From the NCBI GenBank assembly GCA_001548435.1, contig AP017308.1:939030-1003029 (forward strand): a stretch of 64,000 nucleotides of DNA, read 5' to 3'. Each line of letters starts with the position of its first letter. Positions within the stretch are counted from its first letter, which is position 1. Shown here in pieces: positions 38,281-49,359 of the stretch. Made by a program: the position numbers and the translations under genes. This DNA comes from Leptolyngbya sp. NIES-3755. Lineage in GTDB: Bacteria; Cyanobacteriota; Cyanobacteriia; Leptolyngbyales; Leptolyngbyaceae. The notes beneath the pieces were generated by a model, which was not told the DNA's origin, ran no database searches, and worked only from the letters and a program-made list of their open reading frames with translations.

Positions 38281-38978
38281 ACGATCGCATTATTGTCCCG
38301 CTCGATGTTTCGTCAGAAGAAGCCGCGATCGCACTGGTCGATCGACTTCCTCAAGTCACCTTCTGGAAAGTCGGTTTAGAACTCTTTGTTAGCAGCGGCT
38401 CGAATATTCTGAAGATTCTAAAAGAGCGTGAAAAACGGATTTTTCTAGATCTGAAATTCCACGATATTCCCAACACAGTCGCGGGAGCTTGTGGAGCAGC
38501 AGCACGATTTGGAGCCGATTTAATTACGATTCATGCGACAGCGGGTAAGACCGCGTTAGAACAGGCACAGAGAGCGATCATTTCAAATACGCCTGAAGGG
38601 GCTACACCTTCTCAATTAATTGCAATTACGGTATTAACCAGTTTATCGGCTCGATCGCTGGCGTTTGAGTTGAAAATTCCGTTGGAACTGCCAGAATATG
38701 CGCTGGAAATGGCGTTATTGGCAAAAGAAAGCGGGCTATCCGGTGCAGTTTGTTCACCGCATGAAGTGGCTCAATTACGGCAAGTTTGCGGCGATGAATT
38801 TGTTTTAGTCTGTCCGGGAGTGCGTCCAACCTGGGCGGCAGCGGGAGATCAACAGCGGATTATGACACCGAAACAGGCAATTCAGGCGGGAGCATCCTAT
38901 TTAGTGATTGGGCGACCGATTACGGCAGCAGATGATCCGGTAGCGGCGTTCGATCGAATTTGTGAGGAATTGGCGTAG
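38277..38978 (+). CDS. pyrF: Orotidine 5'-phosphate decarboxylase
   Basis: This 233-residue TIM-barrel enzyme makes UMP from OMP. The catalytic Lys/Asp cluster is in [13 protein letters not shown] (about residues 56-68). The phosphate-binding end reads CPGVRP and [14 protein letters not shown]. It is translationally coupled to tyrS through ATGA. Confidence 0.96.
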   Translation: MNDRIIVPLDVSSEEAAIALVDRLPQVTFWKVGLELFVSSGSNILKILKEREKRIFLDLKFHDIPNTVAGACGAAARFGADLITIHATAGKTALEQAQRAIISNTPEGATPSQLIAITVLTSLSARSLAFELKIPLELPEYALEMALLAKESGLSGAVCSPHEVAQLRQVCGDEFVLVCPGVRPTWAAAGDQQRIMTPKQAIQAGASYLVIGRPITAADDPVAAFDRICEELA

Positions 38979-38994
38979 TTTTGAGGTTTAAATT

Positions 38995-39516
38995 ATGCGA
39001 TCGTGCATTCTTGCAATCGGCATTCTGCTCGCCAATCTTTTCCCCATTCCCCCAGTTCAAGCGGCTCGAATTGCCTGTCCAAAAGAAGTTGAGCCATTGG
39101 TTCAAGCCCTTCTACCTGATTTACCTGGATACGCCAATCGGGTGAGTGTTCGATCGCGTCTCGGAACGATTCGTCTCCCCAGAAATTCCGTTCTTTTGGC
39201 AGGACGACCCGAATTTCAACCCTTGCCATTGAATAGTAATAGACCAAATGATCCGACTTTAAAACAAGCATTCATCACGACTTTAGAGCGAGAGATCGTC
39301 AGTGGAAAAGCGATCGACATTCAACAATTCCATTGGCTATTTCTCACTCAAACGTCAGAAGGTTGGCAGCTTGCACTGATGTTTACTCGAATTGGCACAA
39401 CGACCCCAGATCAACCAATCACTCCACCACGAGACAGCCGCGATGGAGCGATCGGACAAGCGATTCAACTTTGGTTACGAGACTGCAATGCTCAAGGCAT
39501 TCGAGTGAAGCGTTAG
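38995..39516 (+). CDS. Exported protein of unknown function
   Basis: This 173-residue protein has a signal peptide (CILAIGILLANLFPIPPVQA) and a mature domain with two cysteines (ARIACPKEVEPL and LRDCNAQG near the C-terminus) that could form a disulfide. It follows pyrF by 16 bp and probably rides on the same transcript. I do not recognise the family. The end overlaps nrtP by 4 bp. Confidence 0.7.
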   Translation: MRSCILAIGILLANLFPIPPVQAARIACPKEVEPLVQALLPDLPGYANRVSVRSRLGTIRLPRNSVLLAGRPEFQPLPLNSNRPNDPTLKQAFITTLEREIVSGKAIDIQQFHWLFLTQTSEGWQLALMFTRIGTTTPDQPITPPRDSRDGAIGQAIQLWLRDCNAQGIRVKR

Positions 39517-40991
39517 TGAGCCAACATTGCAGCTTCCGCAATTTCTTGTTTCGTCGCTTTCGGCTCTTTCAGCAAGAATGCACACAGAAAGGCAACCACA
39601 ATTCCCGCAATTCCCAACACTTGAAAGAAAGTCTGACTTCCCTCACCCGTATGGGGCAACAGACTATAAGTGGTCGCATAAAGGACTGATCCAACACTGC
39701 CATACGCTCCAATATTTCCGGCAATCTGTCCAGTGACCCGACGCTGAATCAGAGGAGCAATTCCGAAAGTCGCACCTGCACCCCCAAAAACAAAGAAAGC
39801 ACAGCCCATTGTTAGCAGAATTGCGATCGGTAAAGGCAGTCCCGAATGGATCTGGCTCATCACCATGTACCCAACTCCGACTCCCGCAATCATCGCCGTG
39901 AGTGTCCATTTGCGGCTACCAATCCGATCTGAAATCAAGCCACCCGCAGGACGAGCAATCAAATTCATCAATGGATAAGTTGCAGCAACCGGACCTGCAA
40001 TTTGGTGACTCAGGTTGAAGGTATGTTCAAAGAACTCTGGCAACATTGAAACCACGGCTAACTCTGAACCGAAACTCACTGCATACGCAAGCTCTAACAC
40101 AAAGACTTGTCCAATCTCATAGCGATCGCGATTCGGATAGGTTTTCTCGCCTAATACAACCTCACGATTTACTTTGAATGCTTGATAGGTCTGCACTGCG
40201 AACAACAGCACCAAACCGAACCAAACACTATACATTGCAGAAGGGCTAAGGAACTTGACTAACTGTAATCGCCAAGCAATTAAGCCCATTGCTGCAAACA
40301 TCGGCACATTTGTCAGAACCAATGCCCAAAAGCTCTTTCTCGAAGTGACTTCCATGCCACCATTACGAGCAGGACGTTGATATTCTTTTCCAGGCGGCGT
40401 ATCGCGAACATTGATATAAAACAGAATGCCAAAGACTAGCGAAACGACACCCGAAAGCGCGATCGCGAATCTCCAATTTTCATGTCCCGAATAGAGAAAT
40501 GCACTCCCAAATGCGATCAATGGTAGGAAAGCCTCTGATGCAAACGATCCAAAGTTTCCCCATCCTCCATAAATGCCTTGTGCGAGTCCAATCTGTTTCG
40601 CTGAAAACCATTCTCCAACGAGGCGAATCCCAACCACAAAACCGGCTCCCACAATTCCCATCGCCAATCGGCTCCAGACCAATTGATCAAAGGTTTGTGC
40701 TGCTGCGAATGCCCAACAGGGAAGGGCTGCATAGATAAGCAAAGCGGAGTAAGTAATTCTTGGACCAAAGCGATCGAGCAACATTCCAATAATGATTCGG
40801 GCTGGAATCGTGAGCGCTAAGTTACACAGTCCGATCGTTCTGGCTTGAGCAACGGTTAAATGCAGATCTTCTCGAATCACGGTCGAGAACGGCGCATAGT
40901 TAAACCAAACGACAAAAGTGAGAAAGAAAGCAAACCAAGCGAAATTTAAGATCCGATACGGACCTCGAAATGATAGTAATCCGCGTAGCAT
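39513..40991 (-). CDS. nrtP: Nitrate/nitrite permease of the major facilitator superfamily
   Basis: This 492-residue protein has twelve predicted helices and the nitrate-nitrite-porter signatures GIYGGWGNFGSFA (helix 5) and FGGAGATFGIAPL (helix 11). A conserved Arg sits in ARPAGGLISDRIG. Cyanobacteria with NrtP use it instead of the ABC system NrtABCD. No nirA or narB is in the window. I looked for an NtcA box (GTA-N8-TAC) in the 228 bp upstream and did not find a perfect one. Confidence 0.88.
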   Translation of the reverse strand: MLRGLLSFRGPYRILNFAWFAFFLTFVVWFNYAPFSTVIREDLHLTVAQARTIGLCNLALTIPARIIIGMLLDRFGPRITYSALLIYAALPCWAFAAAQTFDQLVWSRLAMGIVGAGFVVGIRLVGEWFSAKQIGLAQGIYGGWGNFGSFASEAFLPLIAFGSAFLYSGHENWRFAIALSGVVSLVFGILFYINVRDTPPGKEYQRPARNGGMEVTSRKSFWALVLTNVPMFAAMGLIAWRLQLVKFLSPSAMYSVWFGLVLLFAVQTYQAFKVNREVVLGEKTYPNRDRYEIGQVFVLELAYAVSFGSELAVVSMLPEFFEHTFNLSHQIAGPVAATYPLMNLIARPAGGLISDRIGSRKWTLTAMIAGVGVGYMVMSQIHSGLPLPIAILLTMGCAFFVFGGAGATFGIAPLIQRRVTGQIAGNIGAYGSVGSVLYATTYSLLPHTGEGSQTFFQVLGIAGIVVAFLCAFLLKEPKATKQEIAEAAMLAH

Positions 40992-41026
40992 CGTAGAATG
41001 TCCTTGTAAAAAAGAAACAACTTATA

Positions 41027-41061
41027 AACCTTGCTGTTTACGATTGCTAAGTAGCAAGGTT
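41027..41061 (-). promoter_or_regulatory. Stem-loop in the nrtP leader
   Basis: AACCTTGCT (41027-41035) and AGCAAGGTT (41053-41061) form a perfect 9-bp stem with a 17-nt loop, ending 36 bp before the nrtP start. On the minus strand a T-rich stretch (TTTCTTTTTT) follows at about 12 nt, so an attenuator-like structure is possible. Confidence 0.35.
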
Positions 41062-41219
41062 TTCCTGCAAACATCCATCGATCGATAGATGCGTCTTCTG
41101 AAGTGAAGCAACGAGTACAGTTATAGTCACCATCAACTTCTATAAATGTATTCTTCGCCACAAAATAGCTGTGGAATTGCAGGGATCAAATCGATGCGAT
41201 GCGGAACTGGAATAGAAAA

Positions 41220-43100
41220 TTATTGAACGACTTCGGGCTTCATCTCTGGTTCTGGAATTTCTTCAATCTCAGGTAGTTTTTCGAGGGTCAATCGCGTCTG
41301 ATTCGCACCTCCTAGAACTTTGAGCAATTTGGGTTTCGGATCATACAGCAAGTAAATTAATCGATCGCCGACTTGCCAAGTTAAATCCGCTGGACAGACT
41401 TGCAAGCTGTGATCGCGTTCTAGCAATATGGGTAACAATGTTTCCGATTCCACCCTTGTTCGTAATCGGGCTTGCTGAACTTCAAAATTATCCGCTTGAA
41501 ACTCAGTCTCACCGAGCTTAACGGCGTTATCGGCTAGAAACTGATTCCAAGTTTTTAAGTTAAATTGGGGCGCGAATGCAGGCTGAATTTTGACCGAAGC
41601 AGAATCCGACGAAAAAACGGAGAGAACACGCGGTGGGGAAAATTCTTCGATCGCTCTTTGCGCCAACACTAAGTTCACTTCTCCATTGTTCGTCATCGCG
41701 AGAAACGTTCCGACGGATGCCAATCCCGCTTCTTCTAATACTTCGGTGTCTAAAGCGCTGCTAATGAAGACTCTGAGGTTTTCATCAGTTGGATAGGAAT
41801 CGGGTTCAGTATCGATTAGGGCGATCGATTCTCCACGATCGCGAAACAATCGAGCAATTAATAAACTTAAGGGACTACAGCCAACGATTACGGCTCCGGT
41901 TGTATCTTCTGCGGTGATTTTTAATAAATTCGCGATCGCTTGAGCACTCACGGATTGCAATACAACCGTCAATATGATCGTTAAAAATACTAACGCCTTA
42001 ATCGAATCACCCCCGTTAATGCCTCGTTGCGTCAATAGAATCGCGAAAATCGATGCGACCGAAGCTGCAATAATTCCGCGGGGAGCAACCCAACTGAGAA
42101 AGATTTTTTGTCGCCAATTCAGACCACTTTTCCAAGTACAAACGAAAACGCTAATGGGACGAACAACGAGCATCAATACGAATACAGTCAATAATCCACC
42201 CCAACCTAAAGCAAAAAGTCCAGGAATTGATAAATCAGCAGATAGCAAGATAAACAGAACTGAAACCGCAAGCGTTGTTAACTGTCCCTTAAATCGCTTT
42301 AACAATCGTTCTTCTGGTAGCGAAAATGCTCTCAAAACAATTCCTGCCACCACTGTCGCCATCAATCCCGCTTCACTACGGATGGTTTGAGCCAATCCGA
42401 ACAAGCCCCACAATCCCGCCAAGACCACTAAGGTTTTGAGATCGTCCGATAAGAATGTCGCTCGTCTGAGCAAAGCGCCCATTAATCCCGCCCCGATCGC
42501 GCCAATTCCCGCCCCAATTCCCAACCGCACGATTAAGTCGATCGCAATATTCAACGGGTTCGATTGTCCATTCAGCACCACATTCAAAACAACGACCGCT
42601 AAAATTGCCCCGATCGGATCAATTAATACGCCTTCCCCTTCGAGCAGCGTTGCCACTTGTCGATCGACTCTGACATATTGCAGCAGCGAATTAATCACAA
42701 CCGGACCCGTTACCACGACTAATGAGGCATACAGAAACGCGATCGACCAAGGGAACTCGCTCAGTAGGTGCGCCGCAATTCCCCCCCCTAGAATCGTTAC
42801 TAAAACCCCAATCGTCACCAAATTTCGCAAGCTACCGGACACTCGATCGAGTTCCCGCAACTGCAAATTAAATCCCCCTTCAAACAAAATCACCGCAACC
42901 AATAGCGCGATCAAAACTTCCAACCCTGTGCCTAATTGATCCGGATGCAGCCAATTGAATCCGCTTGCCCCTAGCACCACACCAAACAGCAAGAGAAATA
43001 CGATCGCAGGAATCTTTAACCATTCCGCGACCACCTGAGCGCTAATTCCCGCCATTACGGTCACGACAATCTGCAAAGTCAGTTCAAGCGTGGCATCCAT
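41220..43100 (-). CDS. CPA-type Na+/H+ antiporter with C-terminal RCK (TrkA-N) domain
   Basis: Residues 1-400 hold about twelve membrane helices with ILFEGGFNLQLREL, VVTGPVVINSLL and LEGEGVLIDPIGAILAVVV (ion site). A TrkA-N/RCK Rossmann domain follows (AVIVGCSPLSLLIARLFRD... ALIDTEPD) and then a TrkA-C-like end (LPILLERDHSLQVCPADL). The nucleotide-binding part likely gates transport. ATG 43100 gives 626 residues; an in-frame TTG at 43124 is less likely. Confidence 0.9.
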   Translation of the reverse strand: MDATLELTLQIVVTVMAGISAQVVAEWLKIPAIVFLLLFGVVLGASGFNWLHPDQLGTGLEVLIALLVAVILFEGGFNLQLRELDRVSGSLRNLVTIGVLVTILGGGIAAHLLSEFPWSIAFLYASLVVVTGPVVINSLLQYVRVDRQVATLLEGEGVLIDPIGAILAVVVLNVVLNGQSNPLNIAIDLIVRLGIGAGIGAIGAGLMGALLRRATFLSDDLKTLVVLAGLWGLFGLAQTIRSEAGLMATVVAGIVLRAFSLPEERLLKRFKGQLTTLAVSVLFILLSADLSIPGLFALGWGGLLTVFVLMLVVRPISVFVCTWKSGLNWRQKIFLSWVAPRGIIAASVASIFAILLTQRGINGGDSIKALVFLTIILTVVLQSVSAQAIANLLKITAEDTTGAVIVGCSPLSLLIARLFRDRGESIALIDTEPDSYPTDENLRVFISSALDTEVLEEAGLASVGTFLAMTNNGEVNLVLAQRAIEEFSPPRVLSVFSSDSASVKIQPAFAPQFNLKTWNQFLADNAVKLGETEFQADNFEVQQARLRTRVESETLLPILLERDHSLQVCPADLTWQVGDRLIYLLYDPKPKLLKVLGGANQTRLTLEKLPEIEEIPEPEMKPEVVQ

Positions 43101-43164
43101 AAAAGCGGAAAAGGGGGCGAACAAAGTATAGGAGGATTTCTCTTTACATTGTGCGATGAATTGG

Positions 43165-44319
<1,155 letters not shown>

Positions 44320-44320
<1 letters not shown>

Positions 44321-44679
44321 TGATAGAGCGATCGCTGATTTTGGCGATCGCTTGTCCAAAAACAGAGTTTCCAGCGATGGGTTTAGAAGAACTACCAGGA
44401 GCAGAATTGATTGTGTCTGGACTGGCTGATTTGCATGAAGGGAAATCGGACACGGTTGGGGCACTGTTGATTGCGATCGCATCGATCCGTTTAACGAATG
44501 CGGGCTTAGACATTCCAAAAGAACATTTAGCAACAGAGCCAGAATTAAAGCTATACGATCGTCTTCAGGCTGAGCGAGAGGATGCCTACCCTTATTACAA
44601 TGCGCTTCTCGATAGACTCAATAGTTTCTGTCATGCGCTCGAACTTCAAACTTATCTATTCGTAAATCGTAATAAATAA
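44320..44679 (+). CDS. Small unknown protein translationally coupled to por
   Basis: This 119-residue protein (ATG overlapping the por stop as TGATG) has no signal peptide. It shows ELPGAELIVSGLADLHEGKSD, an alanine-rich helix (VGALLIAIASIRLTNAGLDI) and an acidic helical end (AEREDAYPYYNALLDRLNSF). I do not recognise it. Coupling suggests a role alongside por, but this is positional inference. Confidence 0.65.
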
Positions 44680-44739
44680 ACAAAATTTACGAATTGCGAA
44701 CTATAAATTACGAATGACCTTCATGTTGAGGATCGTTCG

Positions 44740-45198
44740 ATGGAAGAGTCTTGTGTGATTCCAGTCATTAAATCGCCGACTGAATATCAGGCTTACCGCA
44801 TCAGCCCACAGGATACGAATCGATTGGCGATCGTATTTGATCCGGCGATCGCGAATTTTTCCCTAACTCTATGCGTTGAAATCTTCGATATCGGAGGAAA
44901 AACGCCACCGAATCGGCATCAATTGGCGATCGAAATGTTCTTTGTCCTCAAAGGCGAAGGGATTGCGATTTGTGATGGGAAAGAAGTCGCAATTCAAGCA
45001 GGGGATAGTTTGCTTGTGCCTCCAACTGGAATTCATGAGATTCGCAATACAGGTTCAGAACGGCTGTATGCACTGTGTATTATGATTCCGAACGAAGATT
45101 TTGCAGAACTGATTCGGAGTGGAATTCCGGTTGAATTGGATGAGGAAGACTTAGCCGTGTTGCGTCGATCGACGGCTCCACAGTTGTCTTATGGTTAA
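44740..45198 (+). CDS. Cupin domain protein
   Basis: This 152-residue single cupin has motif 1 RHQLAIEMFFVLKGEG (His and Glu ligands with substitutions at the first position) and motif 2 GDSLLVPPTGIHEIRNTG (His). Such proteins are metal-dependent enzymes or small-molecule binders. The start is ATG 44740. The 3' end overlaps the CocE-type hydrolase start by 8 bp, so the two are one unit. Confidence 0.85.
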   Translation: MEESCVIPVIKSPTEYQAYRISPQDTNRLAIVFDPAIANFSLTLCVEIFDIGGKTPPNRHQLAIEMFFVLKGEGIAICDGKEVAIQAGDSLLVPPTGIHEIRNTGSERLYALCIMIPNEDFAELIRSGIPVELDEEDLAVLRRSTAPQLSYG

Positions 45199-46792
45199 AG
45201 TTCTCTCGAAGCAAACAATGTCGATGTACACCCATGATCGCATTCGATTAGATGCGGATGTGTACTATCCCGATGCTGACGGAACGTTTCCGGTGTTATT
45301 GATGCGGCAACCGTATGGACGAGCGATCGCATCGACAGTCGTTTACGCTCATCCAATTTGGTATGCGGCTCAAGGCTATATTGTGGTGATTCAAGATGTG
45401 CGGGGTCGGGGCACATCAGAGGGGGGATTTAAGTTATTTGAGAACGAAATTTCAGACGGATTTGAAACGGTCAATTGGGCAGCGAATTTGCCTCGTAGCA
45501 ATGGCAAAGTTGGAATGTATGGCTTTTCGTATCAGGGCATGACTCAACTGTATGCGGCTGTCGATCGTCCTGAACCGTTGAAAGCAATTTGTCCAGCAAT
45601 GTTAGCTCCGGATCTTTATCAAGATTGGGCTTATGAAAATGGTGCGTTTTGTTTGTTTGCAAATTTAGGATGGGCGATTCAACTTGCAGCAGAAACCGCA
45701 AGATTAAAAGGCGATGAGGCTGCGTTTTTGGAGCTTTCTAGGGCAGCGAAAAATATGCCACTCAGCGATCGTATTCCTGCACGTCCTGAGATTCTGCAAA
45801 AGTATGCTCACTATGATGCGTACTACCAAGATTGGCTCGATGGTTCAGAAGCATATTGGCAGAACCTATCTGTAGATGTAAGTTCGATCGACATTCCTAT
45901 GCTCTACATCGGGGGCTGGTTCGATACTTACATGCGGGGAACTTTGCGATCGTACCTTTCCACAAAGCAAGCTCATCTAATTGTAGGAGTGTGGGCGCAT
46001 CTACCTTGGGGACGAAAAGTTGGAGCCGTCGATTATGGAGCCGATGCAGTCAGTTTCTGCGATCGCGCTCAAATCCGTTGGTTCGATCATTGGCTGAAAG
46101 ATAAACCCCTTTCTGATCCACCTGTGCAATTGTTTGAAATGGGGAGCAATCAATGGCGATCGTTCTCTAAATTTCCCAAAGCTGAACAAAGTGTTTTTCA
46201 TTTGAATAGTTCTGGACTCGCATCAATGGACGATCGAGACGGACGGTTAAGTTCAAAAATTTCAGAAACTGCGATCGATGTAATTGTTCATGATCCTTGG
46301 CGACCTGTTCCAGCATTAGGAGGACATGTTGCTTATCCTTGTGGAGCATTTGAGCGATCGCAGATTGATGCTCGTAGTGATGTTTTAACTTACACAACTG
46401 CACCTTTAGAAGCCGATCTGCATTTAGTCGGTGAAATGATTGTTGAATTGTATGCGAGTTCAGATTCACCGAGCTTTGATCTATGTGCAGTACTATCAGA
46501 AGTGAAGCCAAATGGCAGTGTAATGAATTTTTCGCAAGGGTACCTCAGCAGTAATAACTCTGAATTGTCTACCTATCAAATTCCACTACAGCCTGTTTCC
46601 ATTTGCATTCCAAAAGATAGTGCAATTCGATTGAGTGTAAGTGGAGCTTGTTTTCCAGCCTATCCAGTCAACGCAGGAACAGGAGCAAAACCGGGAGAAG
46701 CAAGCGCGATCGACTTCCAAATCATTACGATCATGATTCACACTGAATCTTCAAAGCTGCTACTAAGAACTCATCAACGCTTTCATGACTAA
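45191..46792 (+). CDS. CocE/NonD family hydrolase (X-Pro dipeptidyl-peptidase-like)
   Basis: The 533-residue S15-type protein has an N-terminal alpha/beta hydrolase (VVIQDVRGRGTSEGGFKL; nucleophile region MYGFSYQGMTQLYA with Ser). The catalytic His region is GVWAHLPWGR, and a C-terminal jelly-roll lid ends near the last 150 residues. Family members hydrolyse esters or amides such as alpha-amino acid esters and cocaine. It overlaps the upstream cupin gene by 8 bp and converges with the FAD-gene remnant by 30 bp. Confidence 0.88.
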   Translation: MVKVLSKQTMSMYTHDRIRLDADVYYPDADGTFPVLLMRQPYGRAIASTVVYAHPIWYAAQGYIVVIQDVRGRGTSEGGFKLFENEISDGFETVNWAANLPRSNGKVGMYGFSYQGMTQLYAAVDRPEPLKAICPAMLAPDLYQDWAYENGAFCLFANLGWAIQLAAETARLKGDEAAFLELSRAAKNMPLSDRIPARPEILQKYAHYDAYYQDWLDGSEAYWQNLSVDVSSIDIPMLYIGGWFDTYMRGTLRSYLSTKQAHLIVGVWAHLPWGRKVGAVDYGADAVSFCDRAQIRWFDHWLKDKPLSDPPVQLFEMGSNQWRSFSKFPKAEQSVFHLNSSGLASMDDRDGRLSSKISETAIDVIVHDPWRPVPALGGHVAYPCGAFERSQIDARSDVLTYTTAPLEADLHLVGEMIVELYASSDSPSFDLCAVLSEVKPNGSVMNFSQGYLSSNNSELSTYQIPLQPVSICIPKDSAIRLSVSGACFPAYPVNAGTGAKPGEASAIDFQIITIMIHTESSKLLLRTHQRFHD

Positions 46793-47040
46793 TCTTGGAT
46801 TGAGTAGAACGCTTGGAGATTTGAGCATGTGCGCCATTTGCAGAAACTCTAGATGGACTGACACATCTTTCTGAGCGCAAATCATCAGTCGATCGGCATA
46901 CGCTTGGAACACTTTGCTCATTCGATTTGGAGCGATCGCACCCTTCGTCGTCGGAAACTTAGAATCGAATCCAGTCGCCAGTGACCAAGAAAACGCATTA
47001 TTTCGAGCCAGTTGTTTCTGAAAATCCTTGCGGGAGCGTG

Positions 47041-47934
47041 TCACCTTCTTGAGAGAATAGATGTCGTGGGATTCAGTTGCTCATTGAGATAAGCACAGCG
47101 TTGTGCCAGCACTTTCGGAATATGCTCCGCTTTCCACCGACCTCCAACAATCTGCAACCGTTGATCAATTTGTTTGACCAACGATTCCACGGCTCCTGAC
47201 CCAATCGAACATAGCTCCTCAGCCGCGTAGTAGTCGTAGTTCACAATCCGATGTTGATGCTTCAGCAGATAGTTGCAAAACCGCTCTGCCTCATCGGAGG
47301 GACACGCCGCTAATTGGGCTAGAGCAGCGCTCACATCTCCTTTCCATAACTGAGCTTCTATCTGTTCTCGGTCGATTTCGTCGCTCGATAACTTGAACAA
47401 GTTCTCCTTGAGATGATACCAATCGAGAATCTCAATCCGTTGCTCGCTCAACGCGACGATCTGCTGATGCAAGTTCCAGATGCCGTCGTGTCCATCGCCC
47501 AGACAGACAACGACCTCTGCCATCGGACGCGCGCTCACTGTTGCGACCAATGCCTCATTGTCCTGAAACCAAGCTCGACTTTCTCCCTTGCCATTGATGC
47601 GAACGGCTTTGTACTGTCGCCAGTCCGGTTCGTCTTGAGTGCCACTGGTTAACTTCACATTGCCGCCATCAATACTGATTTCCAGAATCGGCTCTGGCGC
47701 TTCGGGTTCAAGTTCTTCCCACGGTTGTCGCTGGACTAATCGTTGTTGCGTTTTGGCGCTGACGCGCATTCCTGTATACACCGCGATGTCTCGTTCTGCG
47801 CGGGCATAGGAAACCGTTGCACTCGCTCTCAAACAGCACGCTTCCAAGTAAGGACTCATTTGGCTTCTCGCAGATACCCCTAATCGTGTCGCTTGTTCAC
47901 TCGTCAATTGCAGTTCTCCTAAGATACTTTTCAA
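47041..47934 (-). CDS. ISKra4-like transposase, catalytic part (orfB)
   Basis: This 297-residue protein has an acidic catalytic fold: first Asp in ISIDGGNVKL, second in VVVCLGDGHDGIWNLH with EILDWYHLKENLF, and Glu in SIGSGAVESLVKQID. Its start is TTG 47934 overlapping the orfA stop, or it is reached by a -1 frameshift. In-frame codons continue upstream into orfA, so a fused product is plausible. It appears intact. Confidence 0.88.
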   Translation of the reverse strand: MKSILGELQLTSEQATRLGVSARSQMSPYLEACCLRASATVSYARAERDIAVYTGMRVSAKTQQRLVQRQPWEELEPEAPEPILEISIDGGNVKLTSGTQDEPDWRQYKAVRINGKGESRAWFQDNEALVATVSARPMAEVVVCLGDGHDGIWNLHQQIVALSEQRIEILDWYHLKENLFKLSSDEIDREQIEAQLWKGDVSAALAQLAACPSDEAERFCNYLLKHQHRIVNYDYYAAEELCSIGSGAVESLVKQIDQRLQIVGGRWKAEHIPKVLAQRCAYLNEQLNPTTSILSRR

Positions 47935-48140
47935 CCGTCGCGGGTAGCCTTCAGTTGTGGCGGTAACTGCTGTGATAAAAAACTCCCTAATCCTGGTGTG
48001 ACGTGCTGTTGCACTTGAGTTCGCACCATCGCTTCGATTTCTGCCAAATTCGTTATCTGGCTTTTGTCAGCATCGTTGTACAAGATTTTTGCAATCGCTT
48101 GAACATGGGCATTCAGCGCTTGTTGGTCTTCAGGAGTCAT
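47931..48140 (-). CDS. ISKra4-like transposase, N-terminal part (orfA)
   Basis: This 69-residue frame opens at ATG 48140 (MTPEDQQALNAHVQAIAKIL) and ends at TGA 47931-47933, four bases into orfB in the -1 frame. It is helical and matches the leader domain expected in two-frame ISKra4 elements. Its end sits inside the left-hand part of the IS. Confidence 0.8.
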   Translation of the reverse strand: MTPEDQQALNAHVQAIAKILYNDADKSQITNLAEIEAMVRTQVQQHVTPGLGSFLSQQLPPQLKATRDG

Positions 48141-49359
48141 CGCGGGAACCTCTTCAGGAATCGGTTTCCTTTATTCTCATTTTTCTCCTCAGAAGGTGAC
48201 ACGCTCCCATCCTTGCTCGGTTTGGATTGTTCAAGCCAGCGACGAAGCACTAATGCGGACAATGCACTCACCGTCATTCCTTGTCCATACACCGGACACA
48301 GAGCACAGACTGAATCCCCGATCGCAATTAATCCCTTCGGCATTTCGATCTCTTCGTAGTGATACATCCGATTCACGGTGGCTCGATGCGATCGCACTTC
48401 GGACAGCGGCTCTGATTGTGCGATCGCTCGATAAAATGCAGGATGATCTAAACTCTGAGCAAATTCCACAAAACCTTGAGGTTCGATCGGTGGATAATTC
48501 TGTCCATATCCGCCCAATGTTGCAATCCATTGATCCGCTTCCACTTGTGCCAAATATCCCAAACGTGGCTGATTCGGCGGTTCTTGACTAATCAATAGAA
48601 TCTTGCCATCAGGTTGAAACTCAGCAGGAATCCGATAGCGACGAGTAGCATATCCTAATCCTGGATCAACAACCGTCGATCGTGGCGAAGTCAATCCCAA
48701 AGCCTGTAACCATTGGGGCAATTGACTACTACGACCACTCGCATCGACTACAAGCTGAGCGCTGAGATCCTTTTGATGAAGTTTAATTCCTCGAATCGAA
48801 GAACAATCTCCCAACAATCCAATCACTCGCTGTTGTTCTAGAAATTCCACATTTGCAAGCTGACTCACCCGTTGTCGAATGGTACTTTCGAGCAAAGGGC
48901 GAGTACACGTAAAAGACTGCAATCCTGTGGGCGCTTCTGTTCTCGGTGTCCACGCGCCTGCCTGAAAGAACAGAAAATCTTGCCCCCAATCAAACGCAAC
49001 TGCGCCCGCTGCCGTCAGATCTTCTCCAATTCCAGGAAAGAGTTCTTCTAGAATCCGATACCCTTTGGCGTACAACACATGAGGTTGAACAGACTGTGGA
49101 ACACCCCGACGCGGATCAGCCGATAAAGGAAGCTGATCGCGATCGACAATCATCACCCGTTCAAACTGCTCCGACAACACACGAGCCGCAAGCAATCCTG
49201 CAATACTTCCACCCATGACGATCGCAGTTTGATTTCGTTGACTAGCCATGCGTTTTATCCGAGTCACTCTACACTTAGAGGTTAACAGAATTTGCATCTG
49301 GGGATTGTTTCCGCTAGGACTTTATCGTCTATCTTGAAATCCGATCATACTCGTGCCTC

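Larger units (their letters stand above)
47032..48208 (-). mobile_element. ISKra4-like insertion sequence, 1177 bp, with 8-bp target duplication
   Basis: The terminal inverted repeats are GGGAGCGTGTCACCTTCT, perfect for 18 bp (47032-47049 and 48191-48208). The flanking direct repeat ATCCTTGC occurs at 47024-47031 and 48209-48216. Two overlapping reading frames occupy the minus strand. The layout and 8-bp duplication fit the ISMich2 group of ISKra4 as I recall it. Intact ends and duplication indicate recent insertion. Confidence 0.93.
46763..49249 (-). pseudogene. FAD-dependent oxidoreductase gene interrupted by an insertion sequence
   Basis: The 5' part (49249-48209) encodes the FAD-binding start TAIVMGGSIAGLLAARVLSEQ, substrate-domain segments and the second flavin motif KGLIAIGDSVCALCPVYGQG. 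It runs into the IS at SKPSKD. The 3' part (47031-46763) resumes with the codons for KDFQKQLARNN. Deleting the IS and one target copy joins the parts in frame as SKPSKDFQKQLARNN, a 434-codon gene of geranylgeranyl-reductase/FAD-monooxygenase type. The 5' fragment could still make a chimeric protein ending at 48137 in the IS, and the 3' piece reads from 47044. Loss of the C-terminal 87 residues probably inactivates it. Confidence 0.92.
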
